64,000 bases of DNA from Pseudomonas arsenicoxydans (GCF_006438915.1 NZ_RCZE01000006.1:372001-436000); one strand, 5' to 3'; shown: positions 1 to 11,505, counted from the stretch's first letter. Notes: generated by a model not told the origin, from the letters alone. Numbers and translations are program-made.

Positions 1-308
1 GCCGGCACGTAGCCGGAGATCAGCTTGAGCACCACGTCACCACGGTCCTGCCGACGTTGACGCACCAACACCCAGTAATCGCGATTCTGCCAATGCAGGG
101 TCAGGCGCACCGAGACCCCGAGGTTGGCCAGTTCCAGCGCAAACCGTTCGGTGCTGGCCACCGTCACGGGGCGGCGACGTTGCAGGGTCTGGGAGAAATT
201 GAGCGGCATCCCGACGCTCTGGTAGCTCAAGCCTTCGGGAGTCGCTTCGACGTACAACGGCAGGGTCTTGAAGTTGCTCGGGTTCTTTCTAATGAGCGTA
301 CGCGGCAT
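1..308 (-). CDS. Conserved Pseudomonas protein of unknown function, C-terminal part cut by window edge
   Basis: The gene reads leftward from an ATG at 306-308 and runs off the window, leaving about 102 N-terminal residues. The visible protein starts MPRTLIRKNPSNFKTLPLY and is rich in Arg, Leu and Thr, with no signal peptide or membrane segment. From memory it resembles a conserved Pseudomonas protein that databases label 'metal ABC transporter ATPase', but no Walker motif is visible here and that label should not be trusted. It lies 32 nt downstream of the aldo/keto reductase on the same strand, so it may be the last gene of that transcript. Gene reality is well supported; function is unknown. 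Confidence 0.7.
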   Translation of the reverse strand, partial: MPRTLIRKNPSNFKTLPLYVEATPEGLSYQSVGMPLNFSQTLQRRRPVTVASTERFALELANLGVSVRLTLHWQNRDYWVLVRQRRQDRGDVVLKLISGYVP

Positions 309-340
309 GTCGGCTCCTGCTTAAGGCCGCGTGGGCGGCG

Positions 341-1153
341 TCAGTTTCTACGGAGGACCTGGGCAACGGTCGCAACGTTGTGGGCGAGGTGCAGCGGATT
401 AATGGTCCCGACAATAGCACTGGCCACACCCGGATGTTCAAACAACAACTCGAAGCTGGCGCGCACCGGGTCCACGCCTGGGCTGAGGCACACATGACCG
501 CTGGCGAGGGCTTTTTTGACCAGAATGGCTTTGCCGTGAGCAGCAGCATAGTCAATGACGGGCTTCTCGTTCTGCTCGTTCAGATTGTAGGTGACCATGG
601 CGCAATCACCTTGTTCCAGAGCCTTCAAACCACCCTCGACGGTTTTCCCGGAAAAACCGAAGCCGCGAATCTTGCCTTCGGCCTTGAGCGCAGCGAGGGT
701 CGCGTAGACCTCGCTGTCATTGAGAATCGCCAGATCGTTACCGTCGGAGTGCACCAGCACCAGGTCGATAAAGTTCGTTTCCAGACGTTGCAGGCTGCGC
801 TCCACTGAAAGTCGGGTGTGGGCGGCACTGAAATCGTGGCTCGACTGGCCGTTGGAAAATTCTTCACCGACCTTGCTGACAATCACCCAGTCCTGACGCT
901 GGCCGCGCAACAATGGGCCGAGGCGTTCTTCGCTGCGGCCATAGGCCGGGGCGGTGTCGATCAGGTTGATGCCCATGTCGCGGGAAAGTTTGAGCAGACG
1001 ACGCGCATCGTCGTCGTCGGGAATCTGGAAGCCGTTGGGGTACTTCACGCCCTGGTCGCGGCCGAGTTTGACCGTGCCCAGGCCCAGCGGCGACACCAGC
1101 AGGCCGGTGCTGCCCAGTGGGCGATGCAGATCGTGCAGGGTGGGTTGGCTCAT
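341..1153 (-). CDS. Aldo/keto reductase
   Basis: This 270-residue protein has the aldo/keto reductase (TIM-barrel, NADPH-dependent carbonyl reduction) pattern. The catalytic tetrad is visible as Asp66 and Tyr71 in DTAPAYGRSEERLG, Lys94 in VSKVGEE and His135 in LVHSDG. The start is placed at the ATG ending at 1153 because it overlaps the upstream gene's stop as ATGA; the longer frame to 1171 adds only six residues inside that gene. The physiological substrate cannot be told from sequence. It is translationally coupled to the FAD oxidoreductase upstream, so both may act in the same redox process, but that is inference. Confidence 0.9.
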   Translation of the reverse strand: MSQPTLHDLHRPLGSTGLLVSPLGLGTVKLGRDQGVKYPNGFQIPDDDDARRLLKLSRDMGINLIDTAPAYGRSEERLGPLLRGQRQDWVIVSKVGEEFSNGQSSHDFSAAHTRLSVERSLQRLETNFIDLVLVHSDGNDLAILNDSEVYATLAALKAEGKIRGFGFSGKTVEGGLKALEQGDCAMVTYNLNEQNEKPVIDYAAAHGKAILVKKALASGHVCLSPGVDPVRASFELLFEHPGVASAIVGTINPLHLAHNVATVAQVLRRN

Positions 1154-2325
1154 GGCAGCAGTTGCTCCCAAGCCGGCACACCCATTGGCGGTTTCGGCAA
1201 TTCGGGCAGTGGCGCGGGATGGCTTGGCTGGATGCCGTCACGCGTCAGGCTGGCGATAACCCGGTCGGCAAAGTCCGGCGCCAGCGCCAGTTTGGTCGGC
1301 CAGCCAACCAGCAGGCGACCTTGTTCGGCGAGGAAGGCGTTGTCGGGACGGGTGAGCCCTGATTGCAGCGGCTCGGCGCGGTCCACGCGCAAGGTGGCCC
1401 ATTGCGCGGTGCTCAGGTCGATCCATGGCAGCAACTGCCCGAGCTCTTGCTGGGCCGTGGCGATTTGCTCGGCAGGTTCACGGGCAACGCCTTCGGCTTC
1501 GGCAATGTCGCCGCCCATGTACCAGACCCACTGACCGTCGGCTGCCGGGTGAGTGGTCACGGTCAGACGAGGTTTGGTGCCGCCGCCCAGGCAATGGGCG
1601 TACAGCGGTTTCAGGCCCGGGCCTTTGGCAATGATCATGTGCAACGGCCGACGCTGCATGGCGGGCTGGGTCAGCCCCAGCGCTTCCAGTAACGCGGCGG
1701 TGCCGGCGCCAGCACTCAGGACGATGCGTTGGGCACGAATCTCGCGCTCGTCGACCTTCAGGCCGACAAGAATCCCACCTTCCAGCAGCGGTTCGATCTT
1801 CTGCCCGGCGAGCAGGCCATCGCCGGCCAGATCGGCCAGGCGCTGGATCAGGCTTGGCACGTCGACCACCAATTCCGCCAGGCGATAGACCTTGCCCTTG
1901 AAGCGTTTGTCTTGCAGAGCGGGTGGCAGTTGCTCGCCCTTGACCTGATCGACACGGCCGCGCACGGCCTTGCTCGCGAAGAAACTGGTGAGGTTGCCGG
2001 CGAGCGTGCCGGGGGACCAGAGATAGTGAGCTTCGGACAACAGGCGCACGCCGGAAAGGTCCAGTTCGCCGTCGCCCGCCAACGCCTCACGCCAGCGGCG
2101 CGGCATGTCGGCAATCGCTTCCGACGCCCCGGTCAGGGCGCCGTGCAACGCGTACTTGGCGCCGCCGTGGATGATGCCCTGGGACTTCACACTCTGCCCG
2201 CCGCCGAGGCTGGCGCTCTCCACCAGCACGGTCGAATAACCCTGGCGGCGCAGGCGCGCATTCAGCCAGAGGCCGGCGACACCAGCGCCGACAATCAGAA
2301 CGTCGGTGGAAATAACGGATGGCAT
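1150..2325 (-). CDS. FAD-dependent amino-acid-oxidase-like oxidoreductase
   Basis: This 391-residue protein begins with a Rossmann dinucleotide-binding motif (GAGVAG at residues 13-18, followed by an acidic residue at the end of the second strand, VLVES), typical of the DAO/glycine oxidase-like FAD superfamily. The body contains the usual substrate-cap region and a C-terminal FAD-closing segment (residues about 330-365, including LVGWPTKLALAPDFADR). The substrate is not deducible. Its TGA stop overlaps the ATG of the aldo/keto reductase, so the two are one transcriptional unit. No secretion signal is seen; it is probably cytosolic. Confidence 0.88.
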   Translation of the reverse strand: MPSVISTDVLIVGAGVAGLWLNARLRRQGYSTVLVESASLGGGQSVKSQGIIHGGAKYALHGALTGASEAIADMPRRWREALAGDGELDLSGVRLLSEAHYLWSPGTLAGNLTSFFASKAVRGRVDQVKGEQLPPALQDKRFKGKVYRLAELVVDVPSLIQRLADLAGDGLLAGQKIEPLLEGGILVGLKVDEREIRAQRIVLSAGAGTAALLEALGLTQPAMQRRPLHMIIAKGPGLKPLYAHCLGGGTKPRLTVTTHPAADGQWVWYMGGDIAEAEGVAREPAEQIATAQQELGQLLPWIDLSTAQWATLRVDRAEPLQSGLTRPDNAFLAEQGRLLVGWPTKLALAPDFADRVIASLTRDGIQPSHPAPLPELPKPPMGVPAWEQLLP

Positions 2326-2411
2326 GCGGCGACCTCAGTGTTCAAGACGAGGGCGCAGTATACAGACTCAATGTTGAGGGGATTTACGGGATCATGGGGT
2401 GGATGCAAAAC

Positions 2412-2545
2412 CTGTGGCGAGGGAGCTTGCTCCCGCTCGACTGCGAAGCAGTCGCAAAACCAGCCGAAACGGATTACCTGAAAGAATGCATGTCAGGTTT
2501 TGGGGCCGCTTCGCTGCCCAGCGGGTGCAAGCTCCCTCGCCACAG
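2412..2545. repeat. REP pair, GTGGCGAGGGAGC family
   Basis: Two inverted copies of a Pseudomonas REP palindrome face each other: GTGGCGAGGGAGCTTGCTCC on the left and its complement ending CTCCCTCGCCAC on the right, with about 50 nt between. The pair fills the gap between the FAD oxidoreductase and the SMR gene, which point the same way. The same family recurs at 5.2, 36.1 and 63.9 kb. Confidence 0.9.
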
Positions 2546-2562
2546 TAGATTGGTTGCGGCAG

Positions 2563-2895
2563 TTAGTGACCGGCGGTTTTGGAGAACAGTTGGATAACGA
2601 CAACACCCAGCACGATCAACGCCATCCCCAGCATCGCCGGCACATCCAGCTTCTGCCCATAGATGAACAGCGCCGCGACGCTGACCATCACAATGCCCAT
2701 GCCGGCCCACACCGCGTAAGCGACGCCCACCGGAACGCTACGCACCACCAGGGTCAGCATCCAGAAGGCAATGCCGTAGCCGACGATCACCAGAACCAGT
2801 GGCAGGGGCGTGCTGAAGCCTTTGACGGCTTTCATCGAAACGGTCGCGATCACTTCGGCGCAGATGGCGATGGCCAGGTAGTAGTAAGCGGTCAT
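2563..2895 (-). CDS. Small multidrug resistance (SMR) family efflux protein
   Basis: This 110-residue, four-helix membrane protein has the size of the EmrE/SugE family. Glu14 in helix 1 (AIAICAEVIATVSMKA) matches the essential proton/substrate-binding Glu of EmrE. Start at the ATG ending at 2895 is preferred over the longer frame to 2937, because it gives the family length and is preceded by GAGG at about 8 nt. The pump exchanges protons for cationic compounds or guanidinium-like substrates; the exact specificity cannot be read. It is divergent from the LysR gene at 2999, a layout that often means regulation by the neighbour. Confidence 0.92.
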   Translation of the reverse strand: MTAYYYLAIAICAEVIATVSMKAVKGFSTPLPLVLVIVGYGIAFWMLTLVVRSVPVGVAYAVWAGMGIVMVSVAALFIYGQKLDVPAMLGMALIVLGVVVIQLFSKTAGH

Positions 2896-2998
2896 GGGTG
2901 CATCCTCGTGTGAAGTGTTGCTCTCTGAGGTCGGCATTTTAGAGACTCGTCAGATGCGGTAAAGTCATTACCTATCTGCCATGAAGATGGGTTGATTT

Positions 2999-3895
2999 AT
3001 GCAATGGAATCTTGAGCAACTGCGGTTGTTTGTCAGCGTAGCGGAGCAGCGCTCGTTTTCTGCGGTGGCACGTGATCAGCGCAAGGCGCAGTCGGCGGTC
3101 AGCAGTTCGATTGCGCTGCTGGAGGAAGATTTGGGCGTGAGCCTGTTCGATCGCAGCAGCGGCCGTCAGCCGAAACTCACCGAGGCTGGCAATGCGTTGC
3201 TGGACGAGGCGCGAGAAGTGTTGCGCCAGTGCGAGCGCCTCAACGGCCGCGCGCTGGCCATGATGCGCGGCCAGGAAGCTCGATTGCGTGTGGCTCAGGA
3301 TGAAGCCATGCCCTATCAGCCGATCATAGAAAGCTTCGAAGCCCTGGCGGAAAAATTTCCCAGCCTCGAAGTGCAACTGACCAGCGCCGCCCAGGGCGAT
3401 GTGGCGCGCAAACTGGTGGAGCGCCGCGCCGATCTGGGTTTGCTGTTCTATCACGACCAGATCCCCGAAGCCCTTGAGCGGCGTGTGCTGGGCAGCGTCG
3501 AGATGGTCACGGTGTGCGGTGTCGGGCATCCACTGGCGAAACAGGCTCAAGTCGATTGCCAGGCACTGGCACAGCATCGGCAGTTGCTGATGTCCACCCA
3601 GTCCAGCGTTTATCCCGGCAGCGAACCGGCCAGCCCGCAAGTCTGGCGCGCCGACAGTTTCTACGTGATGGCCGAATGGCTGGTGCGCGGCCTTGGTTGG
3701 GCCTGGCTGCCACGGCATGTGGTGCAGTACCCGGCGTACCAGGGCCTGATGGTCGAACTGGACAGCGAATGGACCCCGCCGGCGCTGGTGGTGGAGCTGG
3801 TGTGGCGTCGCGATGAGCCCCTGGGCCCGGCGGCGCGTTGGCTGGCGGAACGTTTTGCCGTGCACTTGCAGGCGATCGGCGAGAAAAGCCGATAA
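2999..3895 (+). CDS. LysR-family transcriptional regulator
   Basis: This 298-residue protein has an N-terminal winged helix-turn-helix (residues about 3-62, including FSAVARDQRKAQSAVSSSI and LFDRSSGRQPKLTEAG) and a LysR-type periplasmic-binding-fold effector domain (about 90-290). It is divergent from the SMR efflux gene with about 100 nt between the starts, so that intergenic stretch is the obvious place for its operator. The inducer is unknown. The gene ends 11 nt before the waaA start. Confidence 0.92.
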   Translation: MQWNLEQLRLFVSVAEQRSFSAVARDQRKAQSAVSSSIALLEEDLGVSLFDRSSGRQPKLTEAGNALLDEAREVLRQCERLNGRALAMMRGQEARLRVAQDEAMPYQPIIESFEALAEKFPSLEVQLTSAAQGDVARKLVERRADLGLLFYHDQIPEALERRVLGSVEMVTVCGVGHPLAKQAQVDCQALAQHRQLLMSTQSSVYPGSEPASPQVWRADSFYVMAEWLVRGLGWAWLPRHVVQYPAYQGLMVELDSEWTPPALVVELVWRRDEPLGPAARWLAERFAVHLQAIGEKSR

Positions 3896-3906
3896 ACTCC
3901 GCCGCC

Positions 3907-5190
3907 ATGAATAGAACTCTCTATACCGCGCTGTTTTACCTGGGGCTGCCACTGGTAGCGATTCGGCTGTGGCTGCGGGCGCGTAAGGCGCCGGCGTACG
4001 CCAAGCGTATTGGCGAGCGTTTCTCCCTCGCACTGCCGGTGATGAAGCCTGGCGGTATCTGGGTGCACGCGGTGTCGGTGGGCGAAAGCATTGCTGCGGC
4101 GCCGATGATTCGCGCCTTGCTGCAACGTTATCCGCAGCTGCCGATTACCGTGACCTGCATGACCCCGACCGGGTCCGAGCGCATCCAGGCGTTGTTCGCC
4201 AATGAACCGCGCATTCAGCACTGCTACCTGCCTTACGATTTGCCCTGCGCCGCTGCACGTTTTCTTGACCGGGTCCAGCCAACGCTGGCAGTGATCATGG
4301 AAACCGAACTGTGGCCCAACCACATTCACCAATGCGCGAAACGCGGGATTCCCGTTGCGCTGGCCAATGCGCGACTGTCCGAGCGCTCGGCCAAGGGTTA
4401 CGGCCGCTTCAGCAAACTGACGCAGCCGATGCTCGCCGAGATGAGCTTGTTCGCGGTACAGACCGAGTCTGAAGCCCAGCGTTTTCGTGATTTGGGTGCG
4501 CGTCCTGAAACCGTGCAAGTCACCGGCTCGATCAAGTTCGACCTGACCATCGACCCGCAATTGTTGCAACGCGCCGTCGAACTGCGCACGCAATGGCAGA
4601 CGCTTGAACGGCCGGTGTGGATCGCCGCCAGTACCCATGAAGGCGAAGACGAAGTGGTCCTTGCGGCCCATCGTCAGTTACTGGCCAATCATCCCGATGC
4701 GTTGCTGATTCTGGTGCCGCGCCATCCGGAGCGATTCAACGCGGTGTTCGAGCTGTGTCAGCAGCAGGGTTTCGCCACGCTGCGGCGTTCCACGGGCGAG
4801 CCGGTGACCTCGGCCACGTCGGTGCTGGTGGGCGACACCATGGGCGAGTTGCTGTTTCTCTACGCCTTGGCAGATACCGCGTTCGTGGGGGGCAGCCTGG
4901 TGCCGAACGGCGGGCATAACCTGCTGGAGCCGGCGGCGTTGGCCAAGCCGGTACTGAGCGGCCCGCACCTGTTCAACTTCCTCGAAATCGCCGCGCAGTT
5001 GCGCAGTGCCGGGGCGCTGCAGGAAGTGGAGGATGCCGAAGGCCTGGCGCTGGCAGTGCAGCGGCTGTTCGAATTGCCGCGCGATGCGCAGCGGATGGCC
5101 GAGGCGGGGCTGAAGGTGATGCGCCGCAATCAGGGAGCGTTGCAGCGGCTGCTGGATGGGCTGGGGCGGTTGATCAACCGACCCAACTGA
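3907..5190 (+). CDS. waaA: 3-deoxy-D-manno-octulosonic acid (Kdo) transferase
   Basis: WaaA (KdtA) moves Kdo from CMP-Kdo to lipid IVA on the inner face of the cytoplasmic membrane, the step that begins the LPS core. The 427-residue protein has an N-terminal membrane anchor (residues about 5-24), a GT-30 N-domain with the catalytic Glu at position 60 in HAVSVGES, and a C-terminal nucleotide-sugar domain with GGSLVPNGGHNLLEPAAL. The ATG at 3907 is chosen over the longer frame from 3838, which would overlap the LysR gene and spoil the N-terminal anchor. Length fits the family (about 425). Confidence 0.96.
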   Translation: MNRTLYTALFYLGLPLVAIRLWLRARKAPAYAKRIGERFSLALPVMKPGGIWVHAVSVGESIAAAPMIRALLQRYPQLPITVTCMTPTGSERIQALFANEPRIQHCYLPYDLPCAAARFLDRVQPTLAVIMETELWPNHIHQCAKRGIPVALANARLSERSAKGYGRFSKLTQPMLAEMSLFAVQTESEAQRFRDLGARPETVQVTGSIKFDLTIDPQLLQRAVELRTQWQTLERPVWIAASTHEGEDEVVLAAHRQLLANHPDALLILVPRHPERFNAVFELCQQQGFATLRRSTGEPVTSATSVLVGDTMGELLFLYALADTAFVGGSLVPNGGHNLLEPAALAKPVLSGPHLFNFLEIAAQLRSAGALQEVEDAEGLALAVQRLFELPRDAQRMAEAGLKVMRRNQGALQRLLDGLGRLINRPN

Positions 5191-5200
5191 CACTGACACC

Positions 5201-5292
5201 TGTGGCGAGGGGGCTTGCCCCCGTTGGGCTGCGAAGCGGCCCCAAAAATGCGACTGCTGCGCAGCCGTGCGGGGGCAAGCCCCCTCGCCACA
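5201..5292. repeat. REP pair, GTGGCGAGGGGGC family
   Basis: TGTGGCGAGGGGGCTTGCCC and its inverted copy GGGGCAAGCCCCCTCGCCACA enclose about 50 nt. The pair lies between the convergent waaA and tolC ends and probably sits in both 3' untranslated regions. Confidence 0.9.
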
Positions 5293-5303
5293 ATGATTAC
5301 CTG

Positions 5304-6743
5304 TTACTCGCCGGGTCTTGCCTTGAGCTGTGCCGCCGCAGCCTTCGCCAGATCCGGCGGCAGGAAGTCCTTGTCCGGGTTGTAGTCGGCCTTGAGGTAA
5401 CGCTTCAGGTCTTCCAGATCCCCCGGGTTCAGCGTGCCGGCCTGCTGTTTCAAGCGCAGGTTGTCGAGGATGTAGTCATAGCGGGTGTTGTTGTAGTCGC
5501 GTACCGAGGTGTACAGCGAGCGCTGCGCATCCAGTACGTCGACGATGTTGCGTGTGCCCACCTGATAGCCGATTTCAGTCGCTTCCACCGCACTCTGGTT
5601 GGAGATGATCGACTGCTTGCGCGCCTGCACCTGATCCACATCGGTGTTGACCGCGCGATGCAGGTTGCGAGTGCTTTCGACGATTTGCCGACGCAGCGCT
5701 TCGCGTTGCTGCTCGGTCTGATCCAGCTGTGCATACGATTGACGTACTTGCGAGGTGGTCAGGCCGCCGCTGTAGATCGGGATGTTCAGTTGCAGGCCCA
5801 CCGTCGTTTGCTCGACGTTGCCACCGTACGGTTGTCTAAAGGCGCTCGGATTGCTGAAGCCAAATGCGTCGTTGTCACCCTTTTCGTATTTCGCTACAGC
5901 GTCCACAGTCGGCAAGTGACCGGCCTTACGCTGCTTGAGGGTTTGTTCGGCGGCACTGACCGCGTAGTTGCTGGCCAGCAGATTCAGGTTCTGGCGGGCG
6001 GCCGTATCGACCCAGGCCTTGGCATCGTTCGGCGCTGGCGGCAGGATCGGCAGGCTATGGACGACGCCCCAGATCGAGTTGTACTGACGGTTGGTCAGGG
6101 TGATCAGCGCTTCAAAGGCATCATCGACCTGGCGCTGGGCAACGATCCGGTTGGCGCGTGCGGTGTCGTAGCTGGCTTGTGAGTTGAGCACGTCGGTCTT
6201 GTCCGACAGGCCGACGTCGAAACGCTCGTTGGACTGGTCGAGTTGGCGTTTGAACGCGGCTTCTTCCGCCTTGGTCGACGCCAGGTTGTCCTGGGTGCGC
6301 AGCACGTTGAAGTAATCTTCAGCGGTCTGCAGGATCAGGTTTTGCTCGGTGGCCGAGAGTTGCAGGGCATCCTGTTCGTTGACGTCCTTGGCGGCCTGGA
6401 ACTGGAACCAGCGATCAGCACGGAACAGCGGCTGCGCCAGGGTGGCCTGATACGAGTTTGCGCTGCGATTGGCTGTCGCCGAAGGCTGGTCGATTGCGGT
6501 GCGAACACTGGCCACTTCGGCACCACCCGACAGATTGGGCAGCAGACCGGCTCGGGCTTGGGGCACGACTTCTTTCTGTGCGCCGTATTGCGCGATGGCC
6601 GCTGCGAGGTCGGCGTTGTTGGCCTTTGCTTCCTGGTAAACGCTGACCAGGTCGTTCTTGGTCGATAAGGGCGCTTCTGCTGCCCAGCCCGTTCCATAAG
6701 ACGCACAAGACACGGCAAGGGCCAGTGAAAGTTTGCGCAGCAT
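5304..6743 (-). CDS. tolC: TolC-family outer membrane channel protein
   Basis: This 479-residue protein has a signal peptide (about 22 residues ending at SYGTGWAA) followed by two repeats of the outer membrane efflux protein domain (about 30-235 and 255-440), with long amphipathic helices rich in Gln, Ala and Leu. TolC trimers form the outer-membrane duct for type I secretion and tripartite efflux pumps. No adaptor or pump gene lies beside it, which suggests a shared housekeeping duct. It is divergent from thiC, an arrangement I recall from other pseudomonads. Start ATG at 6743; about 200 nt separate it from the thiamin riboswitch. Confidence 0.92.
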   Translation of the reverse strand: MLRKLSLALAVSCASYGTGWAAEAPLSTKNDLVSVYQEAKANNADLAAAIAQYGAQKEVVPQARAGLLPNLSGGAEVASVRTAIDQPSATANRSANSYQATLAQPLFRADRWFQFQAAKDVNEQDALQLSATEQNLILQTAEDYFNVLRTQDNLASTKAEEAAFKRQLDQSNERFDVGLSDKTDVLNSQASYDTARANRIVAQRQVDDAFEALITLTNRQYNSIWGVVHSLPILPPAPNDAKAWVDTAARQNLNLLASNYAVSAAEQTLKQRKAGHLPTVDAVAKYEKGDNDAFGFSNPSAFRQPYGGNVEQTTVGLQLNIPIYSGGLTTSQVRQSYAQLDQTEQQREALRRQIVESTRNLHRAVNTDVDQVQARKQSIISNQSAVEATEIGYQVGTRNIVDVLDAQRSLYTSVRDYNNTRYDYILDNLRLKQQAGTLNPGDLEDLKRYLKADYNPDKDFLPPDLAKAAAAQLKARPGE

Positions 6744-6940
6744 AGGCGTTCCCTAGAATTAATATTACACAAGTAATTTGAGCGCCAAGGCTAAGGCGCG
6801 GCACGTGCCACGTCAACGCATGGCTTGGCTTGGCGAGTGTAGTTGTGCAATGAGGCGGCAACAATCCTGTATCTGCCATTCATCAAGGTGTTTTGCGCGG
6901 TGTTGGCGTTCTTTGTCAGTTGTGTCTAGACTGGCCGGGT

Positions 6941-9100
<2,160 letters not shown>

Positions 9101-9132
9101 TCTGACCTGTGATTGACGGCGCCTGTGCTGCC

Positions 9133-9223
9133 GCCTTCGCGAGCAAGCCCGCTCCCACATTTGATGTGTGTCGTTCACAAATCCAATGTGGGAGCGGGCT
9201 TGCTCGCGAAGGCGTCAGGCCAG
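9133..9223. repeat. REP pair, TGTGGGAGCGGGC family
   Basis: GCCTTCGCGAGCAAGCCCGC and its inverted copy GCGGGCTTGCTCGCGAAGGC are separated by about 40 nt. The pair lies between thiC and cytX, on the same strand, and could cap or stabilise the thiC mRNA end. The same family recurs at 13.9-14.4, 21.8, 24.9, 53.0 and 60.0 kb. Confidence 0.9.
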
Positions 9224-9269
9224 GCACTGAATATCTCAATGACACAATTATCCCTCTGAGATAACACCC

Positions 9270-10562
9270 TTGAGCATTCAACCGAGTACTTATTCCCCCG
9301 ACATCGCCGTGCCAACCGACAAACGCGTCTTCGGTGGCCGCGACCTGTTTTCCCTGTGGTTCTCCCTCGGCATCGGCCTGATGGTGCTGCAGACCGGCGC
9401 ACTGCTCGCGCCTGGCCTGGGTCTGTCCGGCTCGCTGCTGGCGATCTTCCTTGGCACCCTGGTCGGCGTTCTGCTGCTGGCCGCCGTCGGCGTGATCGGC
9501 AGCGACACCGGCCTGTCGTCGATGGCCGCGCTCAAACTCAGCCTCGGCAAGCGTGGCGCGAGCCTGCCGGCCGTGTTGAACCTGCTGCAACTGATCGGTT
9601 GGGGCTCGTTCGAGATCATCGTCATGCGCGATGCCGCCAGCCTGCTCGGCGCGCGGGCGTTCAGCGAAGGCAGCCTGCTGTCGAATCCGCTGCTCTGGAC
9701 AATTGTCTTCGGTGGTTTGGCGACGTTGCTGGCTGTCAGCGGTCCTCTGACATTCGTGCGGCAGATCCTGCGCAAGTGGGGTATCTGGCTGTTGCTGGCC
9801 GCGTGCATCTGGCTGACCTGGAACCTGTTCGCCAAAGCCGATCTGGCTGCCTTGTGGGCGCAGGCCGGTGATGGTTCGATGCCGTTCGCCGTGGGCTTCG
9901 ACATTGCTATCGCGATGCCGCTGTCGTGGCTGCCGCTGATTGCCGATTACTCGCGTTTCGGCAAGCGTGCGAAAAACGTCTTCGGCGGCACCGCGCTGGG
10001 CTTTTTTATCGGTAATTTCTGGCTCATGAGCCTGGGCGTGGCCTACACCCTGGCGTTCGCGCCGAGTGGTGAAGTCAATGCCTTGCTGTTGGCGCTGGCC
10101 GGTGCCGGTCTGGGCATTCCGCTGCTGCTGATCCTGTTGGACGAGTCGGAAAACGCCTTCGCCGATATTCACTCGGCGGCGGTTTCCAGCGGGATTCTGT
10201 TGCGCTTGAAAGTCGAGCATCTGGCGCTGGCCATCGGCGTGATTTGCACACTGATCGCGTGCCTGGCGCCATTGGCCCAGTACCAGAACTTCCTGCTGTT
10301 GATCGGTTCGGTGTTTGCGCCGCTGTTCGGCGTGGTGCTGGTGGATCACTTCATCCTGCGCAAGCGTTCGGCTCAGGTGGCGTCAGCCGCGTTGCGCTGG
10401 CCGGCGTTGCTCGCCTGGTTGGGCGGGGTGAGCACTTATCACTTGCTGGCTAATCTGTATCCGGACGTCGGCGCAACCCTGCCGTCGTTGATTCTGGCAG
10501 GGCTGCTGCAACTGGTGCTGGGCCGGGCCTTCAGTTACGGCCGGGAAACAGCTCGGGCTTGA
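9270..10562 (+). CDS. cytX: NCS1-family hydroxymethylpyrimidine transporter CytX
   Basis: This 430-residue protein has about 12 hydrophobic segments and the N-terminal VFGGRDLFSLWFSLGIGLMVLQTGAL region of the cytosine permease (NCS1) family. Its place directly after thiC points to CytX, predicted to import the thiamin pyrimidine HMP. Translation appears to start at a TTG (9270) giving MSIQPSTYSPD; the ribosome site is weak (TGAG about 10 nt upstream), and no in-frame ATG occurs before the first membrane helix. The 3' end overlaps the convergent lipoprotein gene by 32 bp. Confidence 0.88.
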   Translation: MSIQPSTYSPDIAVPTDKRVFGGRDLFSLWFSLGIGLMVLQTGALLAPGLGLSGSLLAIFLGTLVGVLLLAAVGVIGSDTGLSSMAALKLSLGKRGASLPAVLNLLQLIGWGSFEIIVMRDAASLLGARAFSEGSLLSNPLLWTIVFGGLATLLAVSGPLTFVRQILRKWGIWLLLAACIWLTWNLFAKADLAALWAQAGDGSMPFAVGFDIAIAMPLSWLPLIADYSRFGKRAKNVFGGTALGFFIGNFWLMSLGVAYTLAFAPSGEVNALLLALAGAGLGIPLLLILLDESENAFADIHSAAVSSGILLRLKVEHLALAIGVICTLIACLAPLAQYQNFLLLIGSVFAPLFGVVLVDHFILRKRSAQVASAALRWPALLAWLGGVSTYHLLANLYPDVGATLPSLILAGLLQLVLGRAFSYGRETARA

Positions 10563-11277
10563 TGATGCCGTTCAGGCGTGGGTAGGGGATCTTCAGTTCG
10601 ACATGGCCCAGCGCGTAAGGCGCGATGGTGCTGGTTTCGTACTTGAGGATCACCCCGCCGTAGGTCAGCGCCACGTTCTGGGTTTTCTGGAATGGCCACT
10701 GCTTCACGAACTCCGGTTCCTGATCGAGCTTGGTGCTGATCAGCCAGCTGTTGTGCGCCACTTGCGCCGCCTTCCAGAACGCTTCTTCCTGACCCGGCAC
10801 CAACATGTCCGACAGCGTCAGCACTTTGTGCTGCTGGCGTGAATAGTTGATAAAGCTGCGGCCCGGGGTGCCATGGGCGCCGCCGGTGTCCAGGTAGCTG
10901 GAAAATTCAACGATCACCAAGCCGTCATGCTGCTCACGTACTTTGGCTTGCAGGTAACTGCTGTAGCGCGGACCGGCGGTGCGCAAAAACTCATCGCGAT
11001 AGGCCGTCAGCGTTGGTGCCACCGGGGCGTCCGGTGTGGCGCGGGTCATTTGCAGCAGGCGTTTTTCAACGATGCCGTCAAGCTGGGGTTCGGCAGGGAA
11101 GCGCAGTGTATCGATGTTCACCAACGGGCAATCGGGGGTGGTGCAACCCGGTTTCAGCGTTTCGGTGGCGTCGCGGGTGGTTTCCAGCGGCGCCCGGTAG
11201 TTGGGCTGGAACAGACTCTGGCAGGCGCCCAGCGTCAGGGCGATTGCGGCCACGGAGGCAATTTTAAAAAGCGACAT
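10531..11277 (-). CDS. RsiV-like (DUF3298) lipoprotein
   Basis: This 248-residue protein has a lipoprotein signal peptide with lipobox LGAC (Cys19) and a C-terminal RsiV/DUF3298-type domain, including GGAHGTPGRSFINY and KVLTLSDML. In Bacillus, RsiV is an anti-sigma factor that binds lysozyme; here there is no sigma-factor gene or cytoplasmic domain, so only the extracytoplasmic fold is shared and the role is unknown. The ATG at 11277 is used because the longer frame to 11331 would destroy the signal peptide. It is convergent with cytX and overlaps its end. Confidence 0.82.
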   Translation of the reverse strand: MSLFKIASVAAIALTLGACQSLFQPNYRAPLETTRDATETLKPGCTTPDCPLVNIDTLRFPAEPQLDGIVEKRLLQMTRATPDAPVAPTLTAYRDEFLRTAGPRYSSYLQAKVREQHDGLVIVEFSSYLDTGGAHGTPGRSFINYSRQQHKVLTLSDMLVPGQEEAFWKAAQVAHNSWLISTKLDQEPEFVKQWPFQKTQNVALTYGGVILKYETSTIAPYALGHVELKIPYPRLNGIIKPELFPGRN

Positions 11278-11505
11278 GGGCGTCCTTTGTAAAACAGGGA
11301 AAGGCAAAAAGTTATCCGCTTCGACTCTCAACGAAGCAGTCAGTTCGCCACTAAGCTAATTAGAGTTGGTTTCGCCCTCACCGTCTATCCCGCTGACGGG
11401 AAAGGGGCTGCATCAAATGTCGCAGGCGCGTTAGGATGGCGCGAAGTCGAGGTTGCCAGTCACAAAAAGGAGCCTCGTAACGGATTTGCAGTAAAGAGGA
11501 TTGTC

